DNA of 64,000 nt from UBA6107 sp964533735 (GTDB lineage: Bacteria > Chloroflexota > Anaerolineae > Anaerolineales > Anaerolineaceae). Of this stretch, positions 8,047 to 15,722 are shown piece after piece; positions within the stretch are counted from its first letter, which is position 1, and every line of letters begins with the position of its first letter. The translations under genes were made by a program, and so were the position numbers. The notes under the pieces were generated by a model. That model was not told the origin of the DNA, made no database searches, and saw nothing but the letters and a program-made list of their open reading frames with translations. The stretch lies in assembly GCA_964533735.1 (NCBI GenBank), contig CAZHMD010000008.1:1-64000 (forward strand). Direction: 5' to 3'.

Positions 8047-9318
8047 ATGAGTGCTTATAACGCAGTACTAGCAAGGAATACGGAAAATGCTCCAAAAGGT
8101 ATCGGTCCATATTCACAAACTGTAGCTTTCTCTCATTACAATAATCTATCAGCTCAACTTCCCATTGATCCAAAATCTGGTAAGTTGGCAGCAGGTGGTG
8201 TAAAAAAGCAGGCTGAACAGTGTTTTAAAAATATTCAGGCAATTGTTGAAAGCATCGACCATGTAATGAGTGATGTGGTTAGAATCACAGTATTCGTAAA
8301 AAACATCAAAGATGTTGACGCTGTAGACGAGGTTTATAAAACATTCTACCCAAGCTATGTTCCTACCCGGACGGCAGCAGCGGTTGCGGCTTTGCCAATG
8401 GATGCTTTGGTGCAAATTGAAGCCCTTATTACAAACGGTGAAGGGACAATTCCAAACGCACCACAAGCAGGCGACCTAATAAAGCTAACCAATAACACGG
8501 CAAATGCGCCAACAAGTCCTCTATCCACGCAAGCTGTGGCTTTTTCTCATTACAATAATCTTTCAGCACAACTGCCCATCGATCCAAAATCCGGCAGGTT
8601 GGTACCCGGCGGTGTAAAAGAGCAGGCTGGACAGTGCTTAAAGAACATCAAGGCGATATTAGAAAGTATCGACGTTCCTATTGACGATATTGTTAAAATT
8701 ACCATCTTCCTCAAGAACCTCTCGGATATTGATGCCGTAAACGAAGTTTATACAACATTTTTCCCAGACTCGGCCATTGCCAGGACTGCAGCTTATATGC
8801 CTGCACGGACAACTGTTGCAGCTTCAGCTTTACACATGGGTGCTTTGGTGCAGATTGAAGCCGTGGTGTCACACGGAGATGGTACACCCCCGCAGGCTGT
8901 TGAAGACAGGCATGGACTCATCATAGAACCTAATAATACAGAAAAGGCACCAAAAAGTCCTCTATCTACACAAACTGTAGCTTTTTCTCATTACAATCAT
9001 ATTTCGGCTCAGCTCCCTGTCGACCCAAAAAATGGTGAGCTGGTGGCTGGTGGCGTAAAAGAGCAAGCTGGACAGTGCTTAAAAAATATCAAGGCAATTG
9101 TAGAAAGTATCGATCACGCCATGGAAGATGTAGTAAAAGTAAATATCTTCCTAAAAAATATCGCGGATATGGATGCTGTAGACGAAGTTTACACAAAATT
9201 CTTCCCTGGTGGTGTTCCCGCACGAAGGACAGTTGGCGTATCCGCCCTGCCTAAAGGTGCATTAATCCAGATCGATGCGGTGGTAGCAAACGCTGAAGGA
9301 ACACCTCCAAAGGCATAA
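8047..9318 (+). CDS. Triple RidA-domain protein (YjgF/YER057c/UK114 family)
   Basis: 423 residues made of three RidA units in tandem (about 1-135, 150-285, 295-423). Single-domain RidA (about 130 aa) is a trimeric enzyme that hydrolyses reactive enamines/imines to ketoacids and ammonia. Here three protomers are fused, so one chain might form the trimer. Each unit keeps the arginine of the active-site strand (PTRTAA near 108, PARTTV, PARRTV). Only unit 1 keeps the GPYSQ motif with its tyrosine; units 2 and 3 read SPLSTQ. Unit 1 ends VQIEA and unit 3 IQIDA, so the site glutamate has become aspartate in unit 3. Units 2 and 3 may thus be structural or altered. A strong promoter precedes the gene and a terminator follows at 9437. 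Confidence 0.9.
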   Translation: MSAYNAVLARNTENAPKGIGPYSQTVAFSHYNNLSAQLPIDPKSGKLAAGGVKKQAEQCFKNIQAIVESIDHVMSDVVRITVFVKNIKDVDAVDEVYKTFYPSYVPTRTAAAVAALPMDALVQIEALITNGEGTIPNAPQAGDLIKLTNNTANAPTSPLSTQAVAFSHYNNLSAQLPIDPKSGRLVPGGVKEQAGQCLKNIKAILESIDVPIDDIVKITIFLKNLSDIDAVNEVYTTFFPDSAIARTAAYMPARTTVAASALHMGALVQIEAVVSHGDGTPPQAVEDRHGLIIEPNNTEKAPKSPLSTQTVAFSHYNHISAQLPVDPKNGELVAGGVKEQAGQCLKNIKAIVESIDHAMEDVVKVNIFLKNIADMDAVDEVYTKFFPGGVPARRTVGVSALPKGALIQIDAVVANAEGTPPKA

Positions 9319-9479
9319 CTGGCAATTGTGTGTAAGTACAGGACTGACATAGCTGCTTGTTAATGCCAATGGTGGATGCGAAGTCGCAAAACCTAAGCAT
9401 AAAAAGGGGTATCGGCCACTCCCCGCTATCTTGAAAAAAACACCAGAGCAATCTGGTGTTTTGATTAATCGGGGTAAGG
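9319..9479 (+). repeat. Spacer with tRNA-end-like core
   Basis: Short spacer after the RidA gene. CCACTCCCCGCTATCTTGA at about 9415-9433 is the same core as in the 1-310 array and is again followed directly by a terminator. Confidence 0.5.
9437..9465 (+). terminator. Intrinsic terminator after triple RidA gene
   Basis: The 11-bp stem AAAACACCAGA/TCTGGTGTTTT has a GCAA loop. It can also serve the - strand sugar transferase gene that ends at 9480. Confidence 0.75.
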
Positions 9480-10097
9480 TTACTTTTTTTCCCGGGTTCC
9501 CATGAATTCCGGGGAGGTGGCGCTACCGGGAGAATTGATGGGGTCGGGTTTGAAGACCTTGAAAAGCGTCATGAAGAGGATGCGCATATCCAACCAGAAG
9601 GAGCGGTGGTCGACGTACCACACGTCCAGGGCGAACTTCTCCTCCCAGGTGAGGGCGTTGCGCCCGTTGACCTGCGCCCAGCCGGTGATGCCGGGGAGCA
9701 CTTCGTGGCGGCGCGCCTGCTCCGGGGTATAGCGCTCGAGGTAGGCAATGAGGAGGGGGCGCGGACCAACAAGACTCATCTCCCCTTTAAGGACATTGAC
9801 CAATTCAGGAAGCTCATCCAGGCTGGAGGAGCGCAGGAAGCGCCCGAAGCGGGTGAGGCGCTGCTCATCGGGGAGCAGGTTGCCCTGATGGTCAAGCGCG
9901 TTGCGCATGGAGCGGAATTTGTAGAGGCTGAATATGCGGCCGTGCAGCCCGGGGCGCGCCTGGCTGAAGATCACCGGCCAGCCGAGGAAGATGCAGACAA
10001 GGAGGAACAGCACCAGAAGGATCGGGGAAAGGACGACCAGCAGCAAAACGCTGATGAGCAGGTCAAATATCCTTTTTAATAGAAATTTGAATTTCAT
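9480..10097 (-). CDS. Sugar transferase (polyprenyl-phosphate glycosyl-1-phosphate transferase)
   Basis: 205 residues. One N-terminal hydrophobic hairpin (about 8-38) is followed by the bacterial sugar transferase domain with FSQARPGLHGR, YKFRSMR, SSLDELPEL, GEMSLVGPRPLL and PGITGWAQVNGR. These motifs match the PglC-type monotopic core (catalytic Asp-Glu of the LDELPEL segment), which moves a sugar phosphate from a UDP-sugar to undecaprenyl phosphate in capsule, O-antigen or exopolysaccharide synthesis. The ATG at 10097 is preferred because GTGAGAAC lies just upstream; an in-frame upstream start has no such site. No other polysaccharide genes are adjacent, so the pathway is open. Confidence 0.9.
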   Translation of the reverse strand: MKFKFLLKRIFDLLISVLLLVVLSPILLVLFLLVCIFLGWPVIFSQARPGLHGRIFSLYKFRSMRNALDHQGNLLPDEQRLTRFGRFLRSSSLDELPELVNVLKGEMSLVGPRPLLIAYLERYTPEQARRHEVLPGITGWAQVNGRNALTWEEKFALDVWYVDHRSFWLDMRILFMTLFKVFKPDPINSPGSATSPEFMGTREKK

Positions 10098-10162
10098 ATA
10101 GTTCTCACCGCTTGATTGTACCAAAATGAATTCGCGCTGAACAACAGCAGATTAGAATCAGT

Positions 10163-10168
10163 TATAAT
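10163..10168 (+). promoter_or_regulatory. Probable -10 box of selenoprotein-trpS operon
   Basis: TATAAT 28 nt upstream of the selenoprotein ATG. The -35 region is not clear. It sits in the divergent spacer shared with the sugar transferase gene. Confidence 0.5.
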
Positions 10169-10195
10169 CATGCCATAAATTCAACAGGAGCAACC

Positions 10196-10438
10196 ATGCA
10201 CATCACCATTGAATACTGCGCGGTTTGACACTACACCAATAAGGCTGTCGGTCTGGCAGCGGAATTGTTGGAAACTTACGAGCCCGGTATCAAGCAGTTA
10301 ATCCTGATCCCGTCCTCGGGGGGCGCGTTCGAGGTGACGGTAAACGGCAAACTGATCTATTCCAAGCATCAGAGCGGGCGGCATGCTGAAGCCGGCGAGG
10401 TGCGAGCACTGGTACGCAAGTTCATTGAGGAAGGTTAA
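10196..10438 (+). CDS. SelW/Rdx-type selenoprotein with in-frame UGA
   Basis: 80 codons, read through TGA at 10226-10228 (codon 11). The N-terminus reads MHITIEYCAVU, that is CxxU after a first beta strand, exactly the redox motif of the SelW/SelT/SelH/Rdx thioredoxin-like family. The rest (VGLAAELLE, IKQLILIPSSGGAFEVTVNGKLIYSK) follows the Rdx fold, including the GGxFEV-N-G-LI-SK pattern. AGGAG precedes the ATG. A hairpin at 10244-10260 lies in bacterial SECIS position: 6-bp stem GCTGTC/GGCAGC, loop GGTCT beginning 24 nt after the T of TGA. Its loop resembles that of the E. coli formate dehydrogenase H element. The stop TAA is one base before the trpS ATG. selD lies 4 kb downstream. Function is probably thiol redox; the exact substrate is unknown. 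Confidence 0.9.
10244..10260 (+). promoter_or_regulatory. Bacterial SECIS element in selW-like gene
   Basis: GCUGUC-GGUCU-GGCAGC hairpin (six pairs including one G-U, 5-nt loop) 15 nt after the in-frame UGA. Bacterial SECIS elements sit inside the coding region just past UGA and carry a G/U-rich apical loop that SelB recognises. Confidence 0.75.
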
Positions 10439-10439
10439 C

Positions 10440-11429
10440 ATGGCAGGAAAAAAGGGTCGCGTTTTTTCGGGAGCCCGCCCCACCGGGCGGCAGCACATTG
10501 GTAATTACTTTGGCGCCATCGCCAATTACATCAAGCTGCAGGAAGAGTACGACTGCGTTTACTGCATCGTTGACCTGCACGCGCTGACCACACTGGAGAC
10601 TACGCGCGACCTGCGGCAGAACACGCTGGAAATGGCGTGGGACTGGCTGGCGGCGGGTATGGACCCAAAAAAATCGATCATCTTTGTGCAGTCGATGGTC
10701 AAACAGGTGACCGAGCTGCATACGCTGCTCTCGATGGTGACCCCGCTGGGCAAATTGACCGACCTGCCGACCTTTAAAGAGAAGGTTCGCGAGAACCCGC
10801 ATAACGTCAATTACGGGCTGGTGGGTTACCCGGTGCTGATGAGCGCAGACATCCTGCTTTACCGCACCAACCTGGTGCCTGTGGGTATGGACCAATCCCC
10901 GCATATTGAATTCGCGCGCGAAATCGTGCGCTCCTTTAATTTCCGGTACAACACCAACGTGCTCATCGAGCCGCAAGCCAAGTTCACCGAGTTCCCCAAG
11001 ATCATGGGAATTGACGGTGTGAACAAGATGAGCAAAAGCCTTAACAACGATATCGAGATCGCTGCCACGGCTGAAGAGACCAGCGCACGTGTGATGCAAA
11101 TGGTGACCGACCCGGCACGCCAGCGCCGCAGCGACCCGGGCAACCCGGACGTGTGCAATGTGTACAGCATGCACAAGATCTTCACCCCCAAGGAAAAGGT
11201 GGAAGAGATCAATGTGGAGTGCCGCAGAGCCGGCATTGGCTGCGTGGACTGCAAGAAAATTTTAGCCGCGAACATGAACGCCTACTTCGCGGACATCCGC
11301 GCCAAACGGACTGAACTGGCAAAAGACCCCGACACCACCTGGGACATGCTGCGCGACGGCGCCAGGCGGGCGAGTGAAATCGCCGAAGCCACCATGGTGG
11401 ATGTGCGCAAGGCAATTGACCTGCCATAA
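10440..11429 (+). CDS. trpS: Tryptophan--tRNA ligase
   Basis: 329 residues, usual size for bacterial TrpRS, a class I aminoacyl-tRNA synthetase that charges tRNA-Trp in the cytoplasm. HIGN at 19-22 is the HIGH signature and KMSKS is intact at 196-200. GYPVLMSADILLY and PVGMDQSPHIE are typical of the tryptophan/tyrosine subclass. The ATG at 10440 follows AGGAAGG, which lies in the last codons of the selenoprotein gene, so translation is coupled to it. An in-frame reading upstream of 10440 is only overlap with that gene. No T-box or trp leader is seen. A terminator follows at 11435. Confidence 0.97.
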   Translation: MAGKKGRVFSGARPTGRQHIGNYFGAIANYIKLQEEYDCVYCIVDLHALTTLETTRDLRQNTLEMAWDWLAAGMDPKKSIIFVQSMVKQVTELHTLLSMVTPLGKLTDLPTFKEKVRENPHNVNYGLVGYPVLMSADILLYRTNLVPVGMDQSPHIEFAREIVRSFNFRYNTNVLIEPQAKFTEFPKIMGIDGVNKMSKSLNNDIEIAATAEETSARVMQMVTDPARQRRSDPGNPDVCNVYSMHKIFTPKEKVEEINVECRRAGIGCVDCKKILAANMNAYFADIRAKRTELAKDPDTTWDMLRDGARRASEIAEATMVDVRKAIDLP

Positions 11430-11434
11430 AATAT

Positions 11435-11458
11435 AACGCCTGGAAACAGGCGTTTTTT
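11435..11458 (+). terminator. Intrinsic terminator of trpS
   Basis: The stem AACGCCTG/CAGGCGTT with a GAAA tetraloop is followed by T residues. Confidence 0.85.
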
Positions 11459-11477
11459 ATAACGAACAGGAGTTTCC

Positions 11478-11915
11478 ATGCGGGTAATCATTCAGCGTGT
11501 GAAAAGCAGCCAGGTCATTGTGGACGGCAAAACCATCGCGGATATCGACCATGGTTTGTTGATCCTGCTGGGAATCGCTCCCGGGGACGATGAAGCCAAA
11601 TCCACTGCCATGGCTAAGAAGATCGCCCAACTGCGCATATTTGAAGATGAGCAGGGGAAGATGAACCTCTCCGTGCTGGACAGCGGGGGAGCGGCGATTG
11701 TGGTTTCGCAATTTACCCTGTTCGCGGACACGCGCAAAGGCAACCGCCCGTCGTTCGTGGGGGCTGCACCGCCTGACCTTGCCAGCCCGCTGGTGGATCA
11801 TTTTGCGGGGGAATTGAGAAAATTTAACATCCCTACCCAGGCGGGGGAGTTTGGCGCGCACATGCTGGTTAACCTTCAGAATGATGGTCCGGTGACGATT
11901 TGGCTGGAGATGTGA
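11478..11915 (+). CDS. dtd: D-aminoacyl-tRNA deacylase
   Basis: 145 residues, full length for DTD. It hydrolyses D-amino acids (and misacylated glycine) from tRNA, a proofreading step that fits its place after trpS. Family motifs are present: MRVIIQRVKSSQV at the start, LLILLGIAPGD, then SQFTLFADTRKGNRPSF (SQFTL motif) and near the end NDGPVTIWLEM (NxGPVT motif). These two motifs line the active site. CAGGAG precedes the ATG. The last 47 bp overlap the end of the convergent pyrD-like gene. Confidence 0.96.
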   Translation: MRVIIQRVKSSQVIVDGKTIADIDHGLLILLGIAPGDDEAKSTAMAKKIAQLRIFEDEQGKMNLSVLDSGGAAIVVSQFTLFADTRKGNRPSFVGAAPPDLASPLVDHFAGELRKFNIPTQAGEFGAHMLVNLQNDGPVTIWLEM

Positions 11916-12660
11916 GCGGTGCCAGCTGCCACAGGCAAGCGTCAAACTGAACCGCACTTGCACCTGACTGTAACGCCAGTTCAGCCTGTCCAAAATTGAA
12001 TATCCCGCTGCCGGCGATGAGGGGAATTCCGCAATCCCGGTTTTTATGAAGAACTTCCAGCATTTGCGGGAATAGTGATGCACCATAGAGCCTGCCCCTG
12101 ACGAGAGCGCCATTGTGATAAAGGCAACCTCGCGGTGCTGAGAGCACAATTCCGGAAACATTATAGAGGTTAAAAACACTCAGCCAGTTCTGCCAGGTTG
12201 AGGAGAAAGGCGCGCAAACGTAAAGCGGTAATTCTCCCACGGCAGCCTCAAGCCACTCCTCGACCAGACCCGGGGCGGCATCTTCCGGCAGGCTGATCTG
12301 AAGCGCGCCGATATTCTCCACATCTTCAAGATTACGCACCATCTGGCGGCAATCAGATGCGCTCTGGGGCAGCAAGTGCGGCCAGACCGGGTATTTGAGC
12401 CTTGACCATTTCTGCGCATATTGTTTTAGAATGCGGTTGAAGCCATCATTGGGGAGAGCGGTGTGCAGCAGGAACCCCCCGGGAAAATCGACCAGACAGC
12501 GGTTGCGGGCGGGAGTGCGTTTGGCGAGGCTGATGGGCGCGGTGACAAAGGCCCCAAGCTTTTCTGTGAGCACGCTGACAGCAGGCGGCGTGTAGCCGAA
12601 AAAGCCGGACGCGTTCATAAAAGGAGAAAGCGCGCCGGGAAGCGGGAGAGTTTCAGTCAC
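11869..12660 (-). CDS. Divergent dihydroorotate dehydrogenase (PyrD)-like protein
   Basis: 263 residues from a GTG at 12660 that overlaps the stop of the pyrK-like gene (GTGACTGA). It keeps traces of the class 1 DHODH barrel: MNASGFFGY near the start, TAPISL, and PLIAGSGIFNFGQAELALQSGASAVQFDA, the phosphate-binding end. However, where class 1B enzymes have ISCPN with the catalytic cysteine, this protein reads ISLPED, and the FMN-side ETPAGM-like segment reads FPGGFLLHTAL. It is also shorter than the usual about 300 residues. It may be a decayed paralogue or an enzyme with another reaction. It overlaps the dtd 3' end by 47 bp on the opposite strand. Family assignment is fair; pyrimidine synthesis activity is doubtful. 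Confidence 0.6.
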   Translation of the reverse strand: MTETLPLPGALSPFMNASGFFGYTPPAVSVLTEKLGAFVTAPISLAKRTPARNRCLVDFPGGFLLHTALPNDGFNRILKQYAQKWSRLKYPVWPHLLPQSASDCRQMVRNLEDVENIGALQISLPEDAAPGLVEEWLEAAVGELPLYVCAPFSSTWQNWLSVFNLYNVSGIVLSAPRGCLYHNGALVRGRLYGASLFPQMLEVLHKNRDCGIPLIAGSGIFNFGQAELALQSGASAVQFDACLWQLAPLTSPAKSSPDHHSEG

Positions 12661-13333
12661 TGATGACCTCTTCCAAATTGAACACGGGACCATCCTTGCA
12701 GGCAAGCTTCCAGCCTTTTTTGGTCTCGACGGCGCACACCCCGCAGCGGGCATTTCCGCAGACCATAGGTGCGTCGATGAGTACCTCAACCTTCTTTTTC
12801 AAGTCGGGATGATGATGGAATTTATTGATGAGAGAGCTCAACCCGGTGAGCGTGACAGCCGCGGCAGCGTAATCAGACCAGGTAACCGCATCCAGCAGAT
12901 CGGATGATGCAAGCAGTTCGACCTGGAGCGGGAATTGTTCCGGGATGGCGTCTGCCACCCAGGCGACCGCCAGACCGCGGGATAAGGATTGAAGCATCAG
13001 TGCGTACAGCCTGTCGCTCAGCGAGGTATCCACGGCAATGAGCGCGATTTTGCCGGCAAGAGCCGGGGGATGAAATCCATTCCCCAAGGGTCCCTGGATA
13101 TTGATGGAAGTACCCGGCTGCCACTCTGCAGGGAAGTACCCGCACAGGGTCAGGCGTTCAGAATCGATTTCGTAGGGGAATAAGGCGGCTGGTAATGCCT
13201 GACTGGTTCCCGGAGCGAATGCCAGAAAATATTCTCCCGGATCAGGGAGGCGGGAAAGCTGATTGTTGATGCTGATTGCCCGCCCGTTGAGGGTGGCAGC
13301 GATTTCATGAATGAGAATGGTGTTGGTCTTCAT
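12653..13333 (-). CDS. PyrK-like iron-sulfur electron-transfer subunit
   Basis: 226 residues. The C-terminal part keeps the [2Fe-2S] cysteine pattern of PyrK (CGNARCGVC, then AC before KDGPVF). The middle (GPLGNGFHPP, KIALIAVDTS) matches the ferredoxin-reductase-like fold of dihydroorotate dehydrogenase B electron-transfer subunits, which pass electrons between PyrD-FMN and NAD via FAD. The N-terminal FAD domain is short and lacks a clear RxYS motif. It is encoded directly upstream of, and overlapping, the divergent pyrD-like gene, so the two likely form a complex. It may serve a modified redox role rather than orotate synthesis. Confidence 0.7.
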   Translation of the reverse strand: MKTNTILIHEIAATLNGRAISINNQLSRLPDPGEYFLAFAPGTSQALPAALFPYEIDSERLTLCGYFPAEWQPGTSINIQGPLGNGFHPPALAGKIALIAVDTSLSDRLYALMLQSLSRGLAVAWVADAIPEQFPLQVELLASSDLLDAVTWSDYAAAAVTLTGLSSLINKFHHHPDLKKKVEVLIDAPMVCGNARCGVCAVETKKGWKLACKDGPVFNLEEVISD

Positions 13334-13491
13334 ATGGATAATTATAGCGATAAGGAGCTGACAATATTAATCTTGATTAGTGCAGTTGTTAATGCAGTTC
13401 AAACAATCATTGGTTATTCTTGATGCGGAAGTTCAAATTTTTCATCTATAATTCACCCTGTTCGCAGAAGTTTTGACCCAAGGAGAAGGAA

Positions 13492-14514
13492 ATGAATATC
13501 GCCAATTTGCTCAAAGGAATTTCGGGTTTTGTGTGGATCGCAGTTTTTGGCATACTGGCTTTGGTGGTGATGCGCGCGGTTCGCAAAACTCCGCTCAAGA
13601 ATGGGAAGTCACTTGTAATAACCCTCTTAATAATTGCAGTGGTGCTGACGGTCGTCAGTTCAGGGTTGGTCTTTATCAATCCTGATGAACGCGGCGTGGT
13701 CATGTCTGCGGTTGCACCTGAGGGTTACCGCAAGGAGGGATTACAACCCGGGTTGAGCTGGATCATCCCGTTCGCTGAAAATGTGAAGATATATTCGATT
13801 TCACGGCAAACCTACACCATGTCGATTGCACCCTTTGAAGGGGCTGCACAGGGGGATGATTCCATTGCTGCCAGGACATTGGATGGGCAGGAGATCTATG
13901 TGGATGCTTCAGTCATCTACTCAATTGATCCGACGAAAGTGGTGCAGGTTCACATCCAATGGCAGGACCGCTATGAGGATCTCATCCGCGCCCAGGTGCG
14001 GGGGATCATCCGGGACGCGGTTTCGCAGTATCGGGTCGAGGAAGTGGTGAGCACCAAGCGTTTTGACCTGGTTACTTCAATAGAAGACAATTTACGCACA
14101 AAGGTTGAAGAAAATGGTTTGGTGCTGCATGATTTTGTGCTGCGCAATATCGCCTTTTCAGCCGAATATGCCGCCTCGGTGGAACAGAAGCAGATCGCAG
14201 AGCAGCAGGCGCAGCAAGCCAAGTTCGTGATCGAACAGAAGAAAAATGAGGCAGAACAGGCGCGTGAAGTTGCCAAAGGTCTTGCGGACGCCGCGGTCAC
14301 CAAAGCCCAGGGTGAAGCCGATGCGCGTTTGATCCAGGCGGAAGCGGAAGCCAAAGCCTTGCAGATGGTGGCAGATGTATTGAAATCCAACCCGGATCTG
14401 CTGACCTACCAATACATTACCAAGTTATCTCCCAACGTTCAGGTGATGCTGGTGCCGAGTGAATCACCGTTCCTCTTCACCATTCCCGGATTAGAAACAA
14501 CGCAACAACCATAA
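13492..14514 (+). CDS. SPFH/prohibitin-family membrane protein
   Basis: 340 residues. Two N-terminal membrane helices (about 8-27 and 43-62) are followed by the SPFH domain (about 65-245: INPDERGVV, GLSWIIPFAENVKIYSI, YEDLIRAQVRGIIRDA) and a long Ala/Glu/Gln-rich coiled coil (about 230-300). This is the layout of prohibitin and HflK/C relatives, which form ring-like scaffolds in the membrane and often regulate proteases such as FtsH. AAGGAGAAGG precedes the ATG. It stands alone with a terminator behind it; no NfeD or protease gene is adjacent. The specific role is unknown. Confidence 0.9.
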   Translation: MNIANLLKGISGFVWIAVFGILALVVMRAVRKTPLKNGKSLVITLLIIAVVLTVVSSGLVFINPDERGVVMSAVAPEGYRKEGLQPGLSWIIPFAENVKIYSISRQTYTMSIAPFEGAAQGDDSIAARTLDGQEIYVDASVIYSIDPTKVVQVHIQWQDRYEDLIRAQVRGIIRDAVSQYRVEEVVSTKRFDLVTSIEDNLRTKVEENGLVLHDFVLRNIAFSAEYAASVEQKQIAEQQAQQAKFVIEQKKNEAEQAREVAKGLADAAVTKAQGEADARLIQAEAEAKALQMVADVLKSNPDLLTYQYITKLSPNVQVMLVPSESPFLFTIPGLETTQQP

Positions 14515-14529
14515 TTTTCAATGAATCCT

Positions 14530-14560
14530 AAAAAGCAGCGGAGGACATCCGCTGCTTTTT
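14530..14560 (+). terminator. Intrinsic terminator of SPFH gene
   Basis: The stem GCAGCGGA/TCCGCTGC, flanked by A5 and T5, has a 5-nt loop. It lies just upstream of the selD promoter. Confidence 0.85.
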
Positions 14561-14578
14561 GTTAATGAAGCTGGACGG

Positions 14579-14584
14579 TATAAT
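14579..14584 (+). promoter_or_regulatory. -10 box placed for a leaderless selD transcript
   Basis: TATAAT ends 6 nt before the selD ATG (14591), and no ribosome binding site is visible. A transcription start at the usual distance would fall on the ATG itself. Confidence 0.55.
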
Positions 14585-14590
14585 TACCCT

Positions 14591-15658
14591 ATGGAAAAGA
14601 TGGCGCGAAAGCCAAGCGGAAAACAGATCCGCCTCACAAGCCTCTCGAACTGCGCGGGCTGAGCTTCGAAACTCAGCGCTGAAGCGCTGGCGCAGGTGCT
14701 GCGCCCGATCGAGAATCTTTTTGACCAGCAGGATTATCCCAACCTGGTGGTCGGATTGAACGCGCCTGATGACGCTGCCGTGTGGAAATTGGATGATCAG
14801 CGCGGACTGGTGGTGACGACTGATTTCTTTACGCCGGTGGTGGATGACCCGCTGGATTACGGGCGCATCGCCGCTGCCAACAGCCTCTCAGATATTTATG
14901 CCATGGGCGGCAAACCCTTCCTGGCGTTGAATATCGCAGCGCTCCCGCCTGACCTGGAACCTGAAATAAGCAGCCGGATATTGTTCGGCGGGGCGGAGAT
15001 CGCCAAAAAGGCGGGGGTTGTCATTGCAGGCGGTCACACGGTTCAGGACAAGGAACCCAAATATGGGCTGGTGGTGTTGGGGTTCGTGGAACTGGACAAA
15101 ATGTTCACCAAGGCTGGCGCACTCCCGGGGGACACCCTCTACCTGACCAAGCCGCTCGGGTTCGGCACCATTACCACCGCGCTCAAACGGGAAAAAGCAG
15201 ACGCGGCTGACCTGGCGGCGGCAGTAAAGTGGATGGTCACTTTGAATGATGTGGCAAGTGAAGCAGGACAAAAGGCCGGGGTGCGCGGGGCCACTGATAT
15301 TACGGGTTACGCACTCATGGGTCACGCCTCTGAAATGGCAAAAGCCAGCCACGTGAAACTGGAATTTGAGGTATGTGATATCCCGATACTCCCGAACGCG
15401 CGAAAATATGCCGACCAGTTGATCTTTCCGGGCGGCGCGTATGATAACCTTCATCATTATGAGAAATTTGTTCAGATGGATAATCCCCTGGACGAAGCCC
15501 ATAAGATGCTCTTTTTTGACCCGCAAACCAGCGGCGGATTATTGATGGCGATCCCGCAAGGGAACACCACCATCTTCGAAGCAGAAATGACACGCCTGGG
15601 CGGCTCCTTCTGGCAGGTGGGCAGGGTTACTGAAGGCGAAGGCATCCGGTTAAAATAA
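14591..15658 (+). CDS. selD: Selenide, water dikinase (selenophosphate synthetase), itself a selenoprotein
   Basis: 355 residues when TGA at 14660-14662 (codon 24) is read as selenocysteine. Without recoding only a GTG-started fragment from 14696 remains, which would lack the catalytic N-terminus. The N-terminus reads RLTSLSNCAGUASK: U24 and K27 match the catalytic Cys/Sec and Lys of SelD. Downstream are NAPDDAAVW, TTDFFTPVVDDP (metal-binding Asp), NSLSDIYAMGG, GGHTVQDKEPKYG and DPQTSGGLL, all typical. It makes selenophosphate from selenide and ATP for selenocysteine and selenouridine. A hairpin at 14674-14689 fits a SECIS. It pairs with the selenoprotein gene at 10196. selA, selB and the Sec tRNA are not in this window. 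Confidence 0.93.
14674..14689 (+). promoter_or_regulatory. Putative bacterial SECIS element in selD
   Basis: CAGCGC-UGAA-GCGCUG hairpin (6-bp perfect stem). The loop starts 20 nt after the first base of UGA and carries a G at its second position, as in known bacterial elements. Confidence 0.6.
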
Positions 15659-15710
15659 AGCGCCAGCTCAACATTTTATATCCATTATCTCCGGTCTTTT
15701 CAACCAAGAG

Positions 15711-15716
15711 TACAAT
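15711..15716 (+). promoter_or_regulatory. -10 box placed for a leaderless uvrC transcript
   Basis: TACAAT ends 6 nt before the uvrC ATG at 15723, and no ribosome binding site is visible. The spacing is the same as at selD. Confidence 0.45.
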
Positions 15717-15722
15717 AATCCC

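Noticed and set aside
10422..11174. 250-codon frame on the - strand inside trpS
   Set aside because: Antisense shadow of a full-length trpS with intact HIGH and KMSKS motifs.
14591..14695. selD read as a frameshifted or N-terminally truncated pseudogene starting at GTG 14696
   Set aside because: The upstream frame is open apart from one TGA that falls exactly on the catalytic Cys/Sec position, with a SECIS-like hairpin and a second selenoprotein gene nearby.
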